64,000 bases of DNA from Okeania sp034190295. Lineage in GTDB: Bacteria > Cyanobacteriota > Cyanobacteriia > Cyanobacteriales > Microcoleaceae. The first letter of the stretch is position 1. Each line of letters starts with the position of its first letter. The position numbers and the translations under genes are program-made. Location: assembly GCA_034190295.1 (NCBI GenBank), contig JAXHSW010000009.1, positions 21,962-85,961 on the forward strand, in the 5' to 3' direction. A model generated the notes under the pieces. It saw only the letters and a list, made by a program, of their open reading frames with translations, was not told the DNA's origin and did not search any database. Shown here in pieces: positions 27,413-36,185 of this stretch.

Positions 27413-28894
27413 TTAAAATTGGAAATAAAGAAATTCAGATACACGATTCAACGATAATAAAGCTACACTTGTCAAAACACCAATCCAAACTGCCCACCAC
27501 CAATTAGGTTTCAGCTTTGTCAAAATATCCTGAGTATTCGGTAGGAAACTTACAGAAAAAGTTAAGACTATCAAAGTCAAAATTGAGAAAATTTTACTAC
27601 CCAAAAATTCCGGTAGATAAGTCATATCTTTCCAAGATTGGAGTTGAAAACCAAAATTAGTTAACACAGATAATTTACCTTTAGCTTCCCCTGGTATAAC
27701 AATGCCATTCAGACCTGACATTGTCTGTAAAATTTCTAAACCATCCTGAAAATTTTGCGCTCTAAATAATACCCAACTAACAATAACAGCAACAAAAGTA
27801 ATTACCCATCCCAATACTTTCGGCATCGGAATATTCAACTTTCGCCACCCATGATTAATACATAAATAAACACCATGTAATCCTCCCCAAACTACATAAG
27901 TCCAACCTGCACCATGCCATAATCCACCTAACAGCATTGTTGTCAAAAGATTACCATAACGACGCACTTCTCCACGACGACTTCCACCCAGAGGAATATA
28001 TAAATAATCCCTGAGAAAATTTGATAAAGTAATATGCCATCTTCGCCAAAAATCACTAATAGAAGTAGCCTTGTAGGGAGAGTTAAAATTAATCGGTAAT
28101 TTAATATTAAACATCAACCCCAAACCTATCGCCATATCGGAGTAACCAGAAAAATCAAAATATAGCTGAAAAGTGTAACTTAAAGCTCCCACCCAAGCTT
28201 CAATAAAACTCAAATCCGCAGCATTATTAAAAGCTAGTGCTACCCAAGGAGATATAGTGTCAGCTATCAAAACTTTTTTACATAATCCCAGACTAAAAAG
28301 ACTTAAACCCAAAGCCATATTTTTCTGGGAAAAAATAAAATTACGCAATTGACGAAACTGGGGAATAAGTTCATCGTGGCGTAAAATAGGTCCGGCGATT
28401 AATTGAGGGAAGAAAACTACAAAGAAACTATAAGTTAGTAAATCATAATTAGTCTCTCTTGTTTCCCCACGATAAGCATCTACTAAATAAGCTATCTGAG
28501 TAAAAGTATAAAAAGAAATAGCCAAAGGCAAAATTATTTGCCCAGCATTCAAATTTGTAGAAACTACTGAATTAACTGTATCTAGGAAAAAGTTGGCGTA
28601 TTTATAATAGGAAATTATGGCTAAATTAACAGCTACACCTACCCAAAGTAAAATATTTGCTTGCTTACTTTCTGGTTTAGCTTCAGCAATAAATTTCCCC
28701 ATTTGATAATTCCATAAAATTGAAATTATTAGTAGAGGCAAATAAGCAACATTCCAATAACCATAAAAAGCAAAAGAACTAGCAGTCAACCAAACTTTTG
28801 CAGCCTTAATTAAACCAAATCTCGTTAAACCAAAGAATATAATCAGAGTTAAAGGTAAAAAACAAAAGATAAAAACGTAAGAATTAAATAACAT
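27413..28894 (-). CDS. MBOAT family O-acyltransferase (AlgI/DltB-like), copy 2
   Basis: A 493-residue polytopic membrane protein starting MLFNSYVFIFCFLPLTL. The MBOAT core has FDFSGYSDMAIGLG, the RRWHITLSNFLRDYLYIPLGG block near residues 283-303 and the catalytic-His region LGGLWHGAGWTYVVWG near 318-333. AlgI-like proteins pass acyl groups across the membrane to exopolysaccharide, usually with an SGNH partner, and two such partner genes lie just downstream. Its last 84 codons are duplicated in the pseudogene 27060-27383. Confidence 0.93.
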   Translation of the reverse strand: MLFNSYVFIFCFLPLTLIIFFGLTRFGLIKAAKVWLTASSFAFYGYWNVAYLPLLIISILWNYQMGKFIAEAKPESKQANILLWVGVAVNLAIISYYKYANFFLDTVNSVVSTNLNAGQIILPLAISFYTFTQIAYLVDAYRGETRETNYDLLTYSFFVVFFPQLIAGPILRHDELIPQFRQLRNFIFSQKNMALGLSLFSLGLCKKVLIADTISPWVALAFNNAADLSFIEAWVGALSYTFQLYFDFSGYSDMAIGLGLMFNIKLPINFNSPYKATSISDFWRRWHITLSNFLRDYLYIPLGGSRRGEVRRYGNLLTTMLLGGLWHGAGWTYVVWGGLHGVYLCINHGWRKLNIPMPKVLGWVITFVAVIVSWVLFRAQNFQDGLEILQTMSGLNGIVIPGEAKGKLSVLTNFGFQLQSWKDMTYLPEFLGSKIFSILTLIVLTFSVSFLPNTQDILTKLKPNWWWAVWIGVLTSVALLSLNRVSEFLYFQF

Positions 28895-28900
28895 ACCTAT

Positions 28901-29024
28901 TAAACAATTAATAATTAATAATTAACAATTACCTCTCCTTGAAAATAAGAGGATTGACTAATCATGAAAATTTTTTCTTGTTTCTCCTTTAAAGAAGAGA
29001 CTTTAAACCTTAATTATTCGGTAA
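28901..29024 (+). repeat. PIR copy between MBOAT and HTTM genes
   Basis: Tandem ATTAATA words, ACCTCTCCTTGAAAATAAG, GAGGATTGACTAATCATG and TTTAAACCTTAATTATTCGGTAA-type end mark it as a PIR copy in the MBOAT-HTTM gap. Confidence 0.65.
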
Positions 29025-29032
29025 ATTTATCC

Positions 29033-30919
29033 CTAAATATCTTTTTGCTCATCCGAACAAGATTTTTGCATAATATTTTTCTTTTCCACAGTTTGTGTTT
29101 CTCCTGGTGGTACAGTTCTCTCATCCATATAAAAAATATCCAAACTTTCTAATTTTTCAGAACCCTCATGCTTCCTATTCCATTCACGGCAAACATATTC
29201 TGCATAATAAGGATAAAGTTTTCTACCCATAGCTCTATTTAGAGTCACAAAATAACTCCGCCACTGCATATTTTTATACAGGTTATTAAATTGTTTCATC
29301 GTCGGTTTATCCCAACTTACAGACTCTCCTTTCTCATATAAAACATCAACCTCTTTCCCATTTTTTAAATTACCCTGAATAACGTGCCAACCATCATCTC
29401 TCGGTGGAGCAGGTGCAAAAATACTCCATAATTGGTCTAATCTTGTCACCCTACTAAATACATCTAACTGTTGTACAGTGCGGCGTTTAAATAATTGGTC
29501 AGCTTTAGTAATAAAATCCTGTTTCTTTTCTTCTCTTCTGTTATAAGTTTGTTGAACAAAACCTTTGACATTCCAAATCAAAGTATAGATAAGTAGTAAA
29601 GATACAACGATATTTAAACCTAGATTTGAACCTACATCTAGAGGACGAAATTGCAATGGTTTAGTAAAATTTCCAGCAAACTTTCTATTATTAGCAATAG
29701 ATTCATAAAATTTCGTCCCTAGAGACATTATCGCTGATAATCCCATCAAGAAAGCCAAAGGTTTAAAGATAGGAGACAAACTAAATACATAAACCAAAGC
29801 TTCCCATTTAAAATGTCGATTTCCTTGCCAGTCTACAACAACCCAAGAATTTTTCTCCTGCATATCGGTATAGATAGATTCATCAGTTTGAGCAGTAGTT
29901 AATGGTGTTCCTGGTAATATCAAAAAAGTGCGTAACAGATAAACAACTTTCTTACAAAATCCACAGTCTGCATCATAATAAATTCTCAATCCTTGACGTT
30001 CATCTGTCTGAATTTTTTCCTGCCAATTATCCCAGACTTCCGTAGGAATAAAAGCCAACCAAATAACCACACATAAATAAGGAAATACCCCTAGTTCAAA
30101 AGATAAAGCAAAACTAATATGTAAAAGAATAAATAAAACCACAGAAACTGAGCGGAAAAATGTAATTCCAACAGGAATAAAAATCATCAAAGGTCCTAAC
30201 CATTCAAACCAAAGAGCTGCCCAGGTTAGTAACTTTAATATAGGTTCAGGAAAACTTAGTAAAAATTGCCCAAATGGCGTAGCATAGCCATCAAAATTCA
30301 AAGCATAATAAACCGCATCTCCATCAGGCCACCAAATCTCACTTTTAGTCTTATAAGCTGCCGAACCTGCATAAATCAGCACTATTTGAATCATAAATGC
30401 CACAGTAGCAGCAGAAACAATACGTTTAGGTAATTTTTCTGGTGAAGAATTAAGAGCGCTATCTATTGAATAACTTGCTCCTAATGGTAAAAACATTGCC
30501 CAAAAAAGCAAAGCACGCAGTACAGCATCCGCAGCAAAACTTAAAGCTGGATTTCTATTTTGAATAGAAATAACAAATGCCCACATAGCAATAGTTGCTA
30601 ATCTAGTTCGATATCCTAGCAACAAAGCTATAGCAATTAATCCAACAATTAAGAAAATTAAACCCTGTACAAAAGGTTCGCCACTAATTGAATTTATTGA
30701 CCAATAAAAGGGATTTGCAATTTCCTTTAGTAATGTCCGAGGCATAACTCCAGCATCACTATAAAGAGACCTTAAATCTCCTGCACGAATAATTAAATCT
30801 ACAATAATTACTAATGCTAAACCCACTCTAAATAGAGCTAGCGATCGCAAATCCAAACCAAACATTTTTTCCAGTCTGGCACTTAAATTATTTTTTTCTT
30901 TTTCCATATTTACTGTCAT
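29033..30919 (-). CDS. HTTM domain membrane protein fused to a DCC-type thiol-disulfide domain
   Basis: The 628-residue product starts MTVNMEKEKNNLSARLEKMF. Residues of about 22-295 are a multi-pass HTTM (gamma-carboxylase-like) domain with FRVGLALVIIVDL and LGYRTRLATIAMW. Residues of about 312-420 form a DUF393/DCC domain with YYDADCGFCKK (C319, C322). A further two membrane segments and a soluble C-terminal part with FAPAPPRDDGWHV follow. HTTM proteins are poorly understood; the DCC motif suggests redox chemistry. It lies between the two MBOAT genes on the same strand. The 5' end (about 97 bp of coding DNA plus leader) is repeated five more times upstream. Confidence 0.8.
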   Translation of the reverse strand: MTVNMEKEKNNLSARLEKMFGLDLRSLALFRVGLALVIIVDLIIRAGDLRSLYSDAGVMPRTLLKEIANPFYWSINSISGEPFVQGLIFLIVGLIAIALLLGYRTRLATIAMWAFVISIQNRNPALSFAADAVLRALLFWAMFLPLGASYSIDSALNSSPEKLPKRIVSAATVAFMIQIVLIYAGSAAYKTKSEIWWPDGDAVYYALNFDGYATPFGQFLLSFPEPILKLLTWAALWFEWLGPLMIFIPVGITFFRSVSVVLFILLHISFALSFELGVFPYLCVVIWLAFIPTEVWDNWQEKIQTDERQGLRIYYDADCGFCKKVVYLLRTFLILPGTPLTTAQTDESIYTDMQEKNSWVVVDWQGNRHFKWEALVYVFSLSPIFKPLAFLMGLSAIMSLGTKFYESIANNRKFAGNFTKPLQFRPLDVGSNLGLNIVVSLLLIYTLIWNVKGFVQQTYNRREEKKQDFITKADQLFKRRTVQQLDVFSRVTRLDQLWSIFAPAPPRDDGWHVIQGNLKNGKEVDVLYEKGESVSWDKPTMKQFNNLYKNMQWRSYFVTLNRAMGRKLYPYYAEYVCREWNRKHEGSEKLESLDIFYMDERTVPPGETQTVEKKNIMQKSCSDEQKDI

Positions 30920-31780
30920 TTTAATTCTTTAGTTATTACTTTTATAAAAACAACTTCTGACTTCTAACTTCCTTTGCTAATCCCATTCTAAATAGGGCGA
31001 GCGATCGTAAATCTAAACCAAACATTTTTTCCAGTCTGGCACTTAAATTCTTTTTTTCCTTTTCCATAATTACTGTCATTTTAATTATTTAGTTATTAAT
31101 TTCATAAACACAACTTCTGACTTCTGACTTCTGAGTTCTTACTTCCTTTGCCAACCCCACTCTAAATAGAGCAAGCGATCGCAAATCCAAACCAAACATT
31201 TTTTCCAGTCTGGCACTTAAATTCTTTTTTTCCTTTTCCATACTTACTGTCATTTTAATTATTTAGTTATTACTTGTATAAAAACAACTTCTGACTTCTG
31301 AATTCCTTTGCTAATCCCACTCTAAATAGAGCTAGCGATCGCAAATCCAAACCAAACATTTTTTCCAGTCTGGCACTTAAATTCTTTTTTTCCTTTTCCA
31401 TACTTACTGTCATTTTAATTCTTTAATTATTAATTTTATCAAAATAACTTCTTACTTCTGACTTCCTTTGCTAATCCCACTCTAAATAGAGCTAGCGATC
31501 GTAAATCTAAACCAAACATTTTTTCCAGTCTGGCGCTTAAATTCTTTTTTTCCTTTTCCATACTTACTGTCATTTTAATTATTTAGTTATTAATTTCATA
31601 AACACAACTTCTGACTTCTGACTTCCTTTGCCAACCCCACTCTAAATAGAGCTAGCGATCGTAAATCCAAACCAAACAATTTTTCTAGTGTGGCACTGAA
31701 ATTATTTTTTTCCTTTTCCATATTTACTGTCATTTTAATTATTTAGTTATTAATTTGATCGACACAATTTCTAACTTCTG
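30820..31780 (-). repeat. Tandem array of the HTTM gene's 5' end
   Basis: Besides the real start (30919), ATGs of the same start sequence occur at 31079, 31253, 31413, 31573 and 31733, so the spacing is 160, 174, 160, 160 and 160 bp. Each unit encodes MTV(S/N)MEKEKKNLSARLEK-type sequence through FRVGLA, then leaves the gene at GCTAA and runs into a stop after about 10 more codons. Each unit also has a TTCTGACTTCTGAC tract and a TTTAATTATTTAGTTATTA leader. Confidence 0.9.
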
Positions 31781-31867
31781 ACTTCGTTAACTCAACTTTT
31801 TATGAGTAGTACAGGATGGCGGAAATAACTGGTTACAAAATCCTAAAATAATTACAAATAAATACTT

Positions 31868-33115
31868 TTAACTTTTAACTTTTGACTTCCGCGTAGCGTT
31901 ATTAGCTGATTTGCCAAATAAATTTTCCCACCAAACTTGTAATCTATGGCGAATAACTTTAAATTTATGAGATAAAGTAGGTAATCTTTGAATATAAACT
32001 CCTAACCTAATTAAAGAAGCCAAAGAGCCAGATAAACTAATACCAAAACTAGAAATAGCTGCCGTATTCATCCCCAAAGTAATCATCTCTCCCAAATGTA
32101 AATAATGAAATGGTCTTGGGCGTTTATTATTTAAACTTTTCCACAAATTTTTAGCTGCTTGACTTGCTTGTTGATAAGCAACTTGAGCTGTTGCTGGAAG
32201 TTGTTTACTATTCGGGTATGAAATCTCCGCAATATCTCCCAATGCAAATACTTCTGGATAATCAACTAACTGTAAAGTTGGCTCACAAATAAGTTGACCT
32301 CTAGAATTATGAGAACAATCCAAATTTTTCACCCATTCTCTCATTTGAACCCCCGCAGTCCATAATATTAAATCGGTAGGAATAACAGCAGTTTCTCCAG
32401 CTTGCAAAATAGTAACTTTGTCAGCTTCAATAGCATTTACACCCGTCTCTAAACTGATTAAAACATTTCTTTTATCTAAAGCACGTTGAGCATTTTTCCG
32501 AGTAGCAGGAGTAAAATTTTTCAGAATTTCTTTTCCTCTTTCTATCAGGCGTATTTCTCCCCTTCTACCCAACCTATCCGCTATTTTTCCTGCTAACTCT
32601 ACCCCACTCGGTCCCCCACCAACAATACTTACCCGAATTTTTTCTTGACTAGAATTTTCCAAACTTTGTAACTTTTGTTCGAGACGTTGAGTATCAGCTA
32701 AAGTTCTGAATGTCAAAACATTTTCTGCACCATTTGGTATTTTTCCATTAGTCACACCCACAGCAATAACTAAATAATCATAAGATAAACTTCCTCCCTC
32801 TAAAAGTTTAACTTGACGAGCTTGAAAATCAATATCTTTCGCCTCATCTTGGCAAAACTGAATATCTTTATTTTTGAGTAATTTATCAAAAGATGGAGCT
32901 ATTTCCCAAGTTTTAAGTTCATCTGTAATCACCTCATAAAGTAAAGGAGTAAATACAATATGATCCTGTGGATCTATTAAAGTTATTTGGCAGTTTTTCT
33001 GTTTAAACCCCCCAAAGCTTTGTAAATACAATGCTGTATAAAGACCGCCGAAACCAGCGCCTAAAATACAAATTCTTGTAGCTATTGCTGTTTCAGATAT
33101 TTTTCGAGTTTCCAC
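31868..33115 (-). CDS. ndbA: Type II NADH dehydrogenase (NDH-2)
   Basis: This peripheral flavoprotein oxidises NAD(P)H and reduces membrane quinone without pumping protons. The 415-residue product has an N-terminal FAD dinucleotide fold ICILGAGFGGLYTALYL (16-32), DYLVIAVG near 118, an NAD fold VSIVGGGPSGVELAG near 162-176, and the FAD-binding ALGDIAEI near 295. Cyanobacteria carry several NDH-2 genes and I cannot tell which paralogue this is, so the symbol is tentative. It lies between the HTTM gene and the sulfotransferase remnant on the same strand; no link to acylation is evident. Confidence 0.88.
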   Translation of the reverse strand: METRKISETAIATRICILGAGFGGLYTALYLQSFGGFKQKNCQITLIDPQDHIVFTPLLYEVITDELKTWEIAPSFDKLLKNKDIQFCQDEAKDIDFQARQVKLLEGGSLSYDYLVIAVGVTNGKIPNGAENVLTFRTLADTQRLEQKLQSLENSSQEKIRVSIVGGGPSGVELAGKIADRLGRRGEIRLIERGKEILKNFTPATRKNAQRALDKRNVLISLETGVNAIEADKVTILQAGETAVIPTDLILWTAGVQMREWVKNLDCSHNSRGQLICEPTLQLVDYPEVFALGDIAEISYPNSKQLPATAQVAYQQASQAAKNLWKSLNNKRPRPFHYLHLGEMITLGMNTAAISSFGISLSGSLASLIRLGVYIQRLPTLSHKFKVIRHRLQVWWENLFGKSANNATRKSKVKS

Positions 33116-33597
33116 AGTTTTTAATGTCGATAATTATTAATTTTTACCTATTCTATAAAAATTATTCCTGACAAATCCCGATATTAAATTTTTCATAAAG
33201 CCGTATTCAATAATTAATAATTCATACTAAATACGGTTTAGTAATAGGATTTAAACAAAAGTTGAAGCCTTTATTATACATAGGACTTTGGGATAGATTC
33301 AATAATTGATAATGGATAATTGATAATTACCTCTGGTTAAAACCGCTACGGAATTGAATATAAGGAAATATTATTTCTTCTCTTGGTCGATTGGATATGG
33401 CGAGGGGACCTCGCCATCCCTCGACCGCTTTTTTTCCCTTATATATAAAGGGGAGGCTTTAAACCTGAATTATTTAATTATTAATTATTAATTATTCAGT
33501 AACAGTCAATTACAAAATCATTTTTAGTATCTTTGGCGTGAAAATCTATTCTCTGTTCCCTACTATTGCCAAAACTTTATATCTTTTTCGGAGATGT
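33116..33597. other. Spacer upstream of NDH-2
   Basis: Contains the PIR copy at 33298-33502 and little else recognisable. Confidence 0.45.
33298..33502 (+). repeat. PIR copy with GC-rich insert
   Basis: It has a TTCAATAATTGATAATGG start and an AAAGGGGAGGCTTTAAACC end block. The centre holds GGCGAGGGGACCTCGCCATC, a local palindrome related to the centre of the copy at 6092-6269. Confidence 0.65.
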
Positions 33598-33925
33598 TTA
33601 ATGCGATCGCATCTCATCCGTTAACCACAGTATTTCACGCCCCAAAAGTTGTTGCAAATTTAAAATATCCTTCCGAAATAACTGTTTTAAATCATCTTTA
33701 ACAGTAGTCGGAATAGACGGTATAGCACCTTTATTCGATTTATGAAAAAACTTTAAAGTTTTATTGTATGTGTCTTTAGGTAAAACCTTTTCTAAAGTTA
33801 ACTTAATAGCATTCGGTTCCTTAAGCAAACGATGGAGCAGAAAACTTTTAGGCCAATATCCTGACAATTTACGTTGAGAATAGTCTGGTATAAAGCTATC
33901 ATCTACATCAATAAGGAAAAATTTT
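33598..33925 (-). pseudogene. C-terminal remnant of a sulfotransferase
   Basis: The minus-strand frame reads IDVDDSFIPDYSQRKLSGYW and continues to KDDLKQLFRKDILNLQQLLG near the end, which matches the C-terminal part of PAPS-dependent sulfotransferases (D-x-SF-x-PD and the final LxxLLGR motif). About 100 residues remain; the N-terminal PAPS-binding half is absent. The frame is cut at a PIR copy (33913-34005), so the gene was probably truncated by that insertion or a deletion next to it. It suggests that glycan or lipid sulfation was once part of this locus. Confidence 0.6.
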
Positions 33926-34005
33926 CCTTTTATTCAATCCTCTTCCTAAAAGGGAGAGGTAATTATCAATTATCAATTATCAATTATCCATTATCCATTA
34001 TTGAA
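33913..34005 (-). repeat. PIR copy truncating the sulfotransferase remnant
   Basis: It shows AAGGAAAAATTTTCC, TTCAATCCTCTTCCTAAAAG, GGAGAGGTAATT and a run of ATCAATT/ATCCATT words ending TTGAA. Confidence 0.65.
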
Positions 34006-34027
34006 GTAGTACTCTAGAACTTCATAA

Positions 34028-35491
34028 TTAAAACTCAAAGTAAATAAATGCAGAAGGAATAGTTGCCCCCAATAGAATAGTTAAACCTAACAAACCCCTA
34101 GATATCCAAGGAGATAACAAAAATTCATATTCATCTCGCTGCTGCCAAACTGCCAAATGTTCCAAAAATAATGCCCCGATCGCCACAGCTAAAGTAACAG
34201 CTAAAGCCCAACCCTCATTTATACTGTAAGAGCTAAAAGCTTCTATAGCCCCAGAAAATGAATAAGCTCCAGGTGTCACTAAAGTTACTAACTTAGTACC
34301 CAACCTACTAATATTAGTTTCCATAAAAAATAAACACCCCAGAGTCACGGCCATAAATGTCAAGGCCCAGGAGATAAACTCAGTTTTAGAAGTCCATCTA
34401 CCCACAAATCTCTGAAATGGTCTGCCAGCATATCTAAGTACCAATAATAATGCCCCGTGGTAAGCTCCCCATAAAATAAAATTCCAGGCCGCCCCATGCC
34501 AAAAACCTGAAAGAGTAAAAGTTATAAATAAATAGAATGGAGCCCACTTTTTATTTGCACCCATTAGTGGGATAAAAACATAGTCCCTAAACCAGTTACT
34601 TAGGGTAATGTGCCAACGTCGCCAAAATTCTTGGATACTGACAGAAGTATAGGGTGCCAGAAAATTTAATTCTAGTTTAACTCCCACAATTCTAGCGATA
34701 CCAACAGCCATAAAGCTGTACCCTGCAAAGTCAAAATATATTCTTAAAGTAAACAAAAAGGCATGAAACCAAACTAATAAAGCATTTGTTGCTTGTTCTA
34801 GTTCTATATATGGAGTAATGTTATCTGCGATAACAAATTTCATAAATAAACCTAGAGATAACCATCGCAAACCTAATTCAAAGTTTTCTAAAGTAAATTG
34901 AAATTTAAAAGATTCTAACTGGGGTAATAATTGTTTGCGTCTTTCGATTGGACCTGCTACAATTTGGGGAAAAAATGCGATAAAGTTGACGTAATCTATG
35001 AAATTAATTGGCTTTTTCTTTTTCTTTTTCGCTGTAAAAGAATCTACAACAAATGCCACCATCTGAAAAGTATAAAAAGAAATCCCTGGAGGAATTCTAT
35101 TAAATACTGGTAAAGGAAAACTTTGTTGCCAATTATCCGGAATTCCCACCAATAAACCGACTACATCTTCTACAAAAAAGGTGAGATATTTAAAGTATGC
35201 TAATACCGCTACATCAAATACTATTAAAAATGTCGCGATCGCTCTTGACTCCCAACCACTTCTTTGCAACATTAGTCGCACTATTATGTAGTTGAAAATC
35301 ACCTCGAATATAAAGACGGCAAAACTTTTTAAATTGGCATTTAAAAATAATGTTAGTGATAATACCATCAAGCCGATAGTATCAAAATTATCTTGCCAGA
35401 AACTTAACCTTTTTCCTAGAGCGCGGATGGTGAAGAAAGGTACGCTAAAAATCAGCAGCACCCACCAGAAGGAAAAATCAGAAAAATTCAA
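34028..35491 (-). CDS. MBOAT family O-acyltransferase (AlgI/DltB-like), copy 1
   Basis: A 487-residue polytopic membrane protein starting MNFSDFSFWWVLLIFSVP. MBOAT signatures are YFDFAGYSFMAVGIARI, EFWRRWHITLSNWFRDYVFIP and the His block LSGFWHGAAWNFILWGAYHG near residues 325-345. It differs strongly from the MBOAT at 27413-28894, so this is not a recent duplicate. It follows the carrier-protein gene by about 300 bp on the same strand, which suggests it takes the acyl group from that carrier, as DltB does from DltC. Confidence 0.93.
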   Translation of the reverse strand: MNFSDFSFWWVLLIFSVPFFTIRALGKRLSFWQDNFDTIGLMVLSLTLFLNANLKSFAVFIFEVIFNYIIVRLMLQRSGWESRAIATFLIVFDVAVLAYFKYLTFFVEDVVGLLVGIPDNWQQSFPLPVFNRIPPGISFYTFQMVAFVVDSFTAKKKKKKPINFIDYVNFIAFFPQIVAGPIERRKQLLPQLESFKFQFTLENFELGLRWLSLGLFMKFVIADNITPYIELEQATNALLVWFHAFLFTLRIYFDFAGYSFMAVGIARIVGVKLELNFLAPYTSVSIQEFWRRWHITLSNWFRDYVFIPLMGANKKWAPFYLFITFTLSGFWHGAAWNFILWGAYHGALLLVLRYAGRPFQRFVGRWTSKTEFISWALTFMAVTLGCLFFMETNISRLGTKLVTLVTPGAYSFSGAIEAFSSYSINEGWALAVTLAVAIGALFLEHLAVWQQRDEYEFLLSPWISRGLLGLTILLGATIPSAFIYFEF

Positions 35492-35577
35492 TTAACTATT
35501 TCCTCCTCTATACTTGATAGCAACCTATCCCAATCAATTATGGTATGAGGTATTTGTCGATACTATGAAATATTTTG

Positions 35578-35785
35578 TAGGGGCGAATGGCATTTGCGTT
35601 CCGCAAAGCTGCCGCTAACGCCCTCCCTTAAGGGTTCTTCAGTGCTTTTATCAAAATAACATGGGTCTAAAACCCCGCCTTTTAAGGCGCAATCTTTTTG
35701 GAGCGGGGCTCAAATTCCCTACTTCCCCTCCCAGGAGGGGTTAGGGGTGGGTTAACTTCTGACTTCTGACTTCTGACTTCGTTAA
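35578..35785. repeat. Interspersed repeats between ACP and MBOAT genes
   Basis: A GTAGGGGCGAATGGCATT block (35578-35625) of the family also seen at 37980, 40560 and 59105 is followed by a GGGTCTAAAACCCCGCC-family copy (35645-35785). The latter is a close inverted copy of 58055-58195. Confidence 0.7.
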
Positions 35786-35792
35786 GAACCAC

Positions 35793-36185
35793 TTACTTCC
35801 AAAAACCACCCCAACCTTTACCAGATTTTTTAGTAGTTTCTTCCACCTCTTCTGTTGCTTCCTCAGAACTTTCCAGATTTTCTAATGCCTCAGAAATATC
35901 AAACTCAGAAACTAAATATTCAGCAGATTTTTCAATAGTTGGATAATCCCAAAACAAAGTAGAAGGTAACTCTAAATCTAACTCATCTTCCAACTCACCA
36001 ACTAGAGTTACGGCATCAATTGAGTCTAAACCATAACGAGTTAAAGGCTCGGTAAATTCGATAGTACTTTTGTCAACAGATAATTGTTCTGCTAACTTTT
36101 CAGCAATCCACTTTTGTAAGATTTCTAAAGGGGAACTTTCTGTTTTTGCTTCAGTATTAAGCGTGCTGGAGTTCTGAACTTGCAT
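35793..36185 (-). CDS. Acyl carrier protein
   Basis: A 130-residue protein with one phosphopantetheine-binding domain at about residues 20-97. The attachment serine is S55 in YGLDSIDAVTL. The acidic C-terminal tail ends SGKGWGGFWK, an unusual Gly/Trp-rich end. The start overlaps the end of the acyl-CoA dehydrogenase gene by 29 nt, with AGGAG ahead of the ATG, so translation is probably coupled. With the FAAL upstream it is very likely the acceptor of the activated fatty acid. Confidence 0.93.
   Translation of the reverse strand: MQVQNSSTLNTEAKTESSPLEILQKWIAEKLAEQLSVDKSTIEFTEPLTRYGLDSIDAVTLVGELEDELDLELPSTLFWDYPTIEKSAEYLVSEFDISEALENLESSEEATEEVEETTKKSGKGWGGFWK

Noticed and set aside
30820..31780. 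Array first suspected to be CRISPR because of the regular 160-bp spacing
   Set aside because: The units are copies of a gene 5' end, too long for CRISPR repeats and without spacers.
35292..35495. Opposite-strand frame inside the MBOAT gene
   Set aside because: It is a shadow of the well-supported minus-strand gene; the same applies to other frames opposite menE, the reductase, FAAL, ACAD, fba and the linkers.
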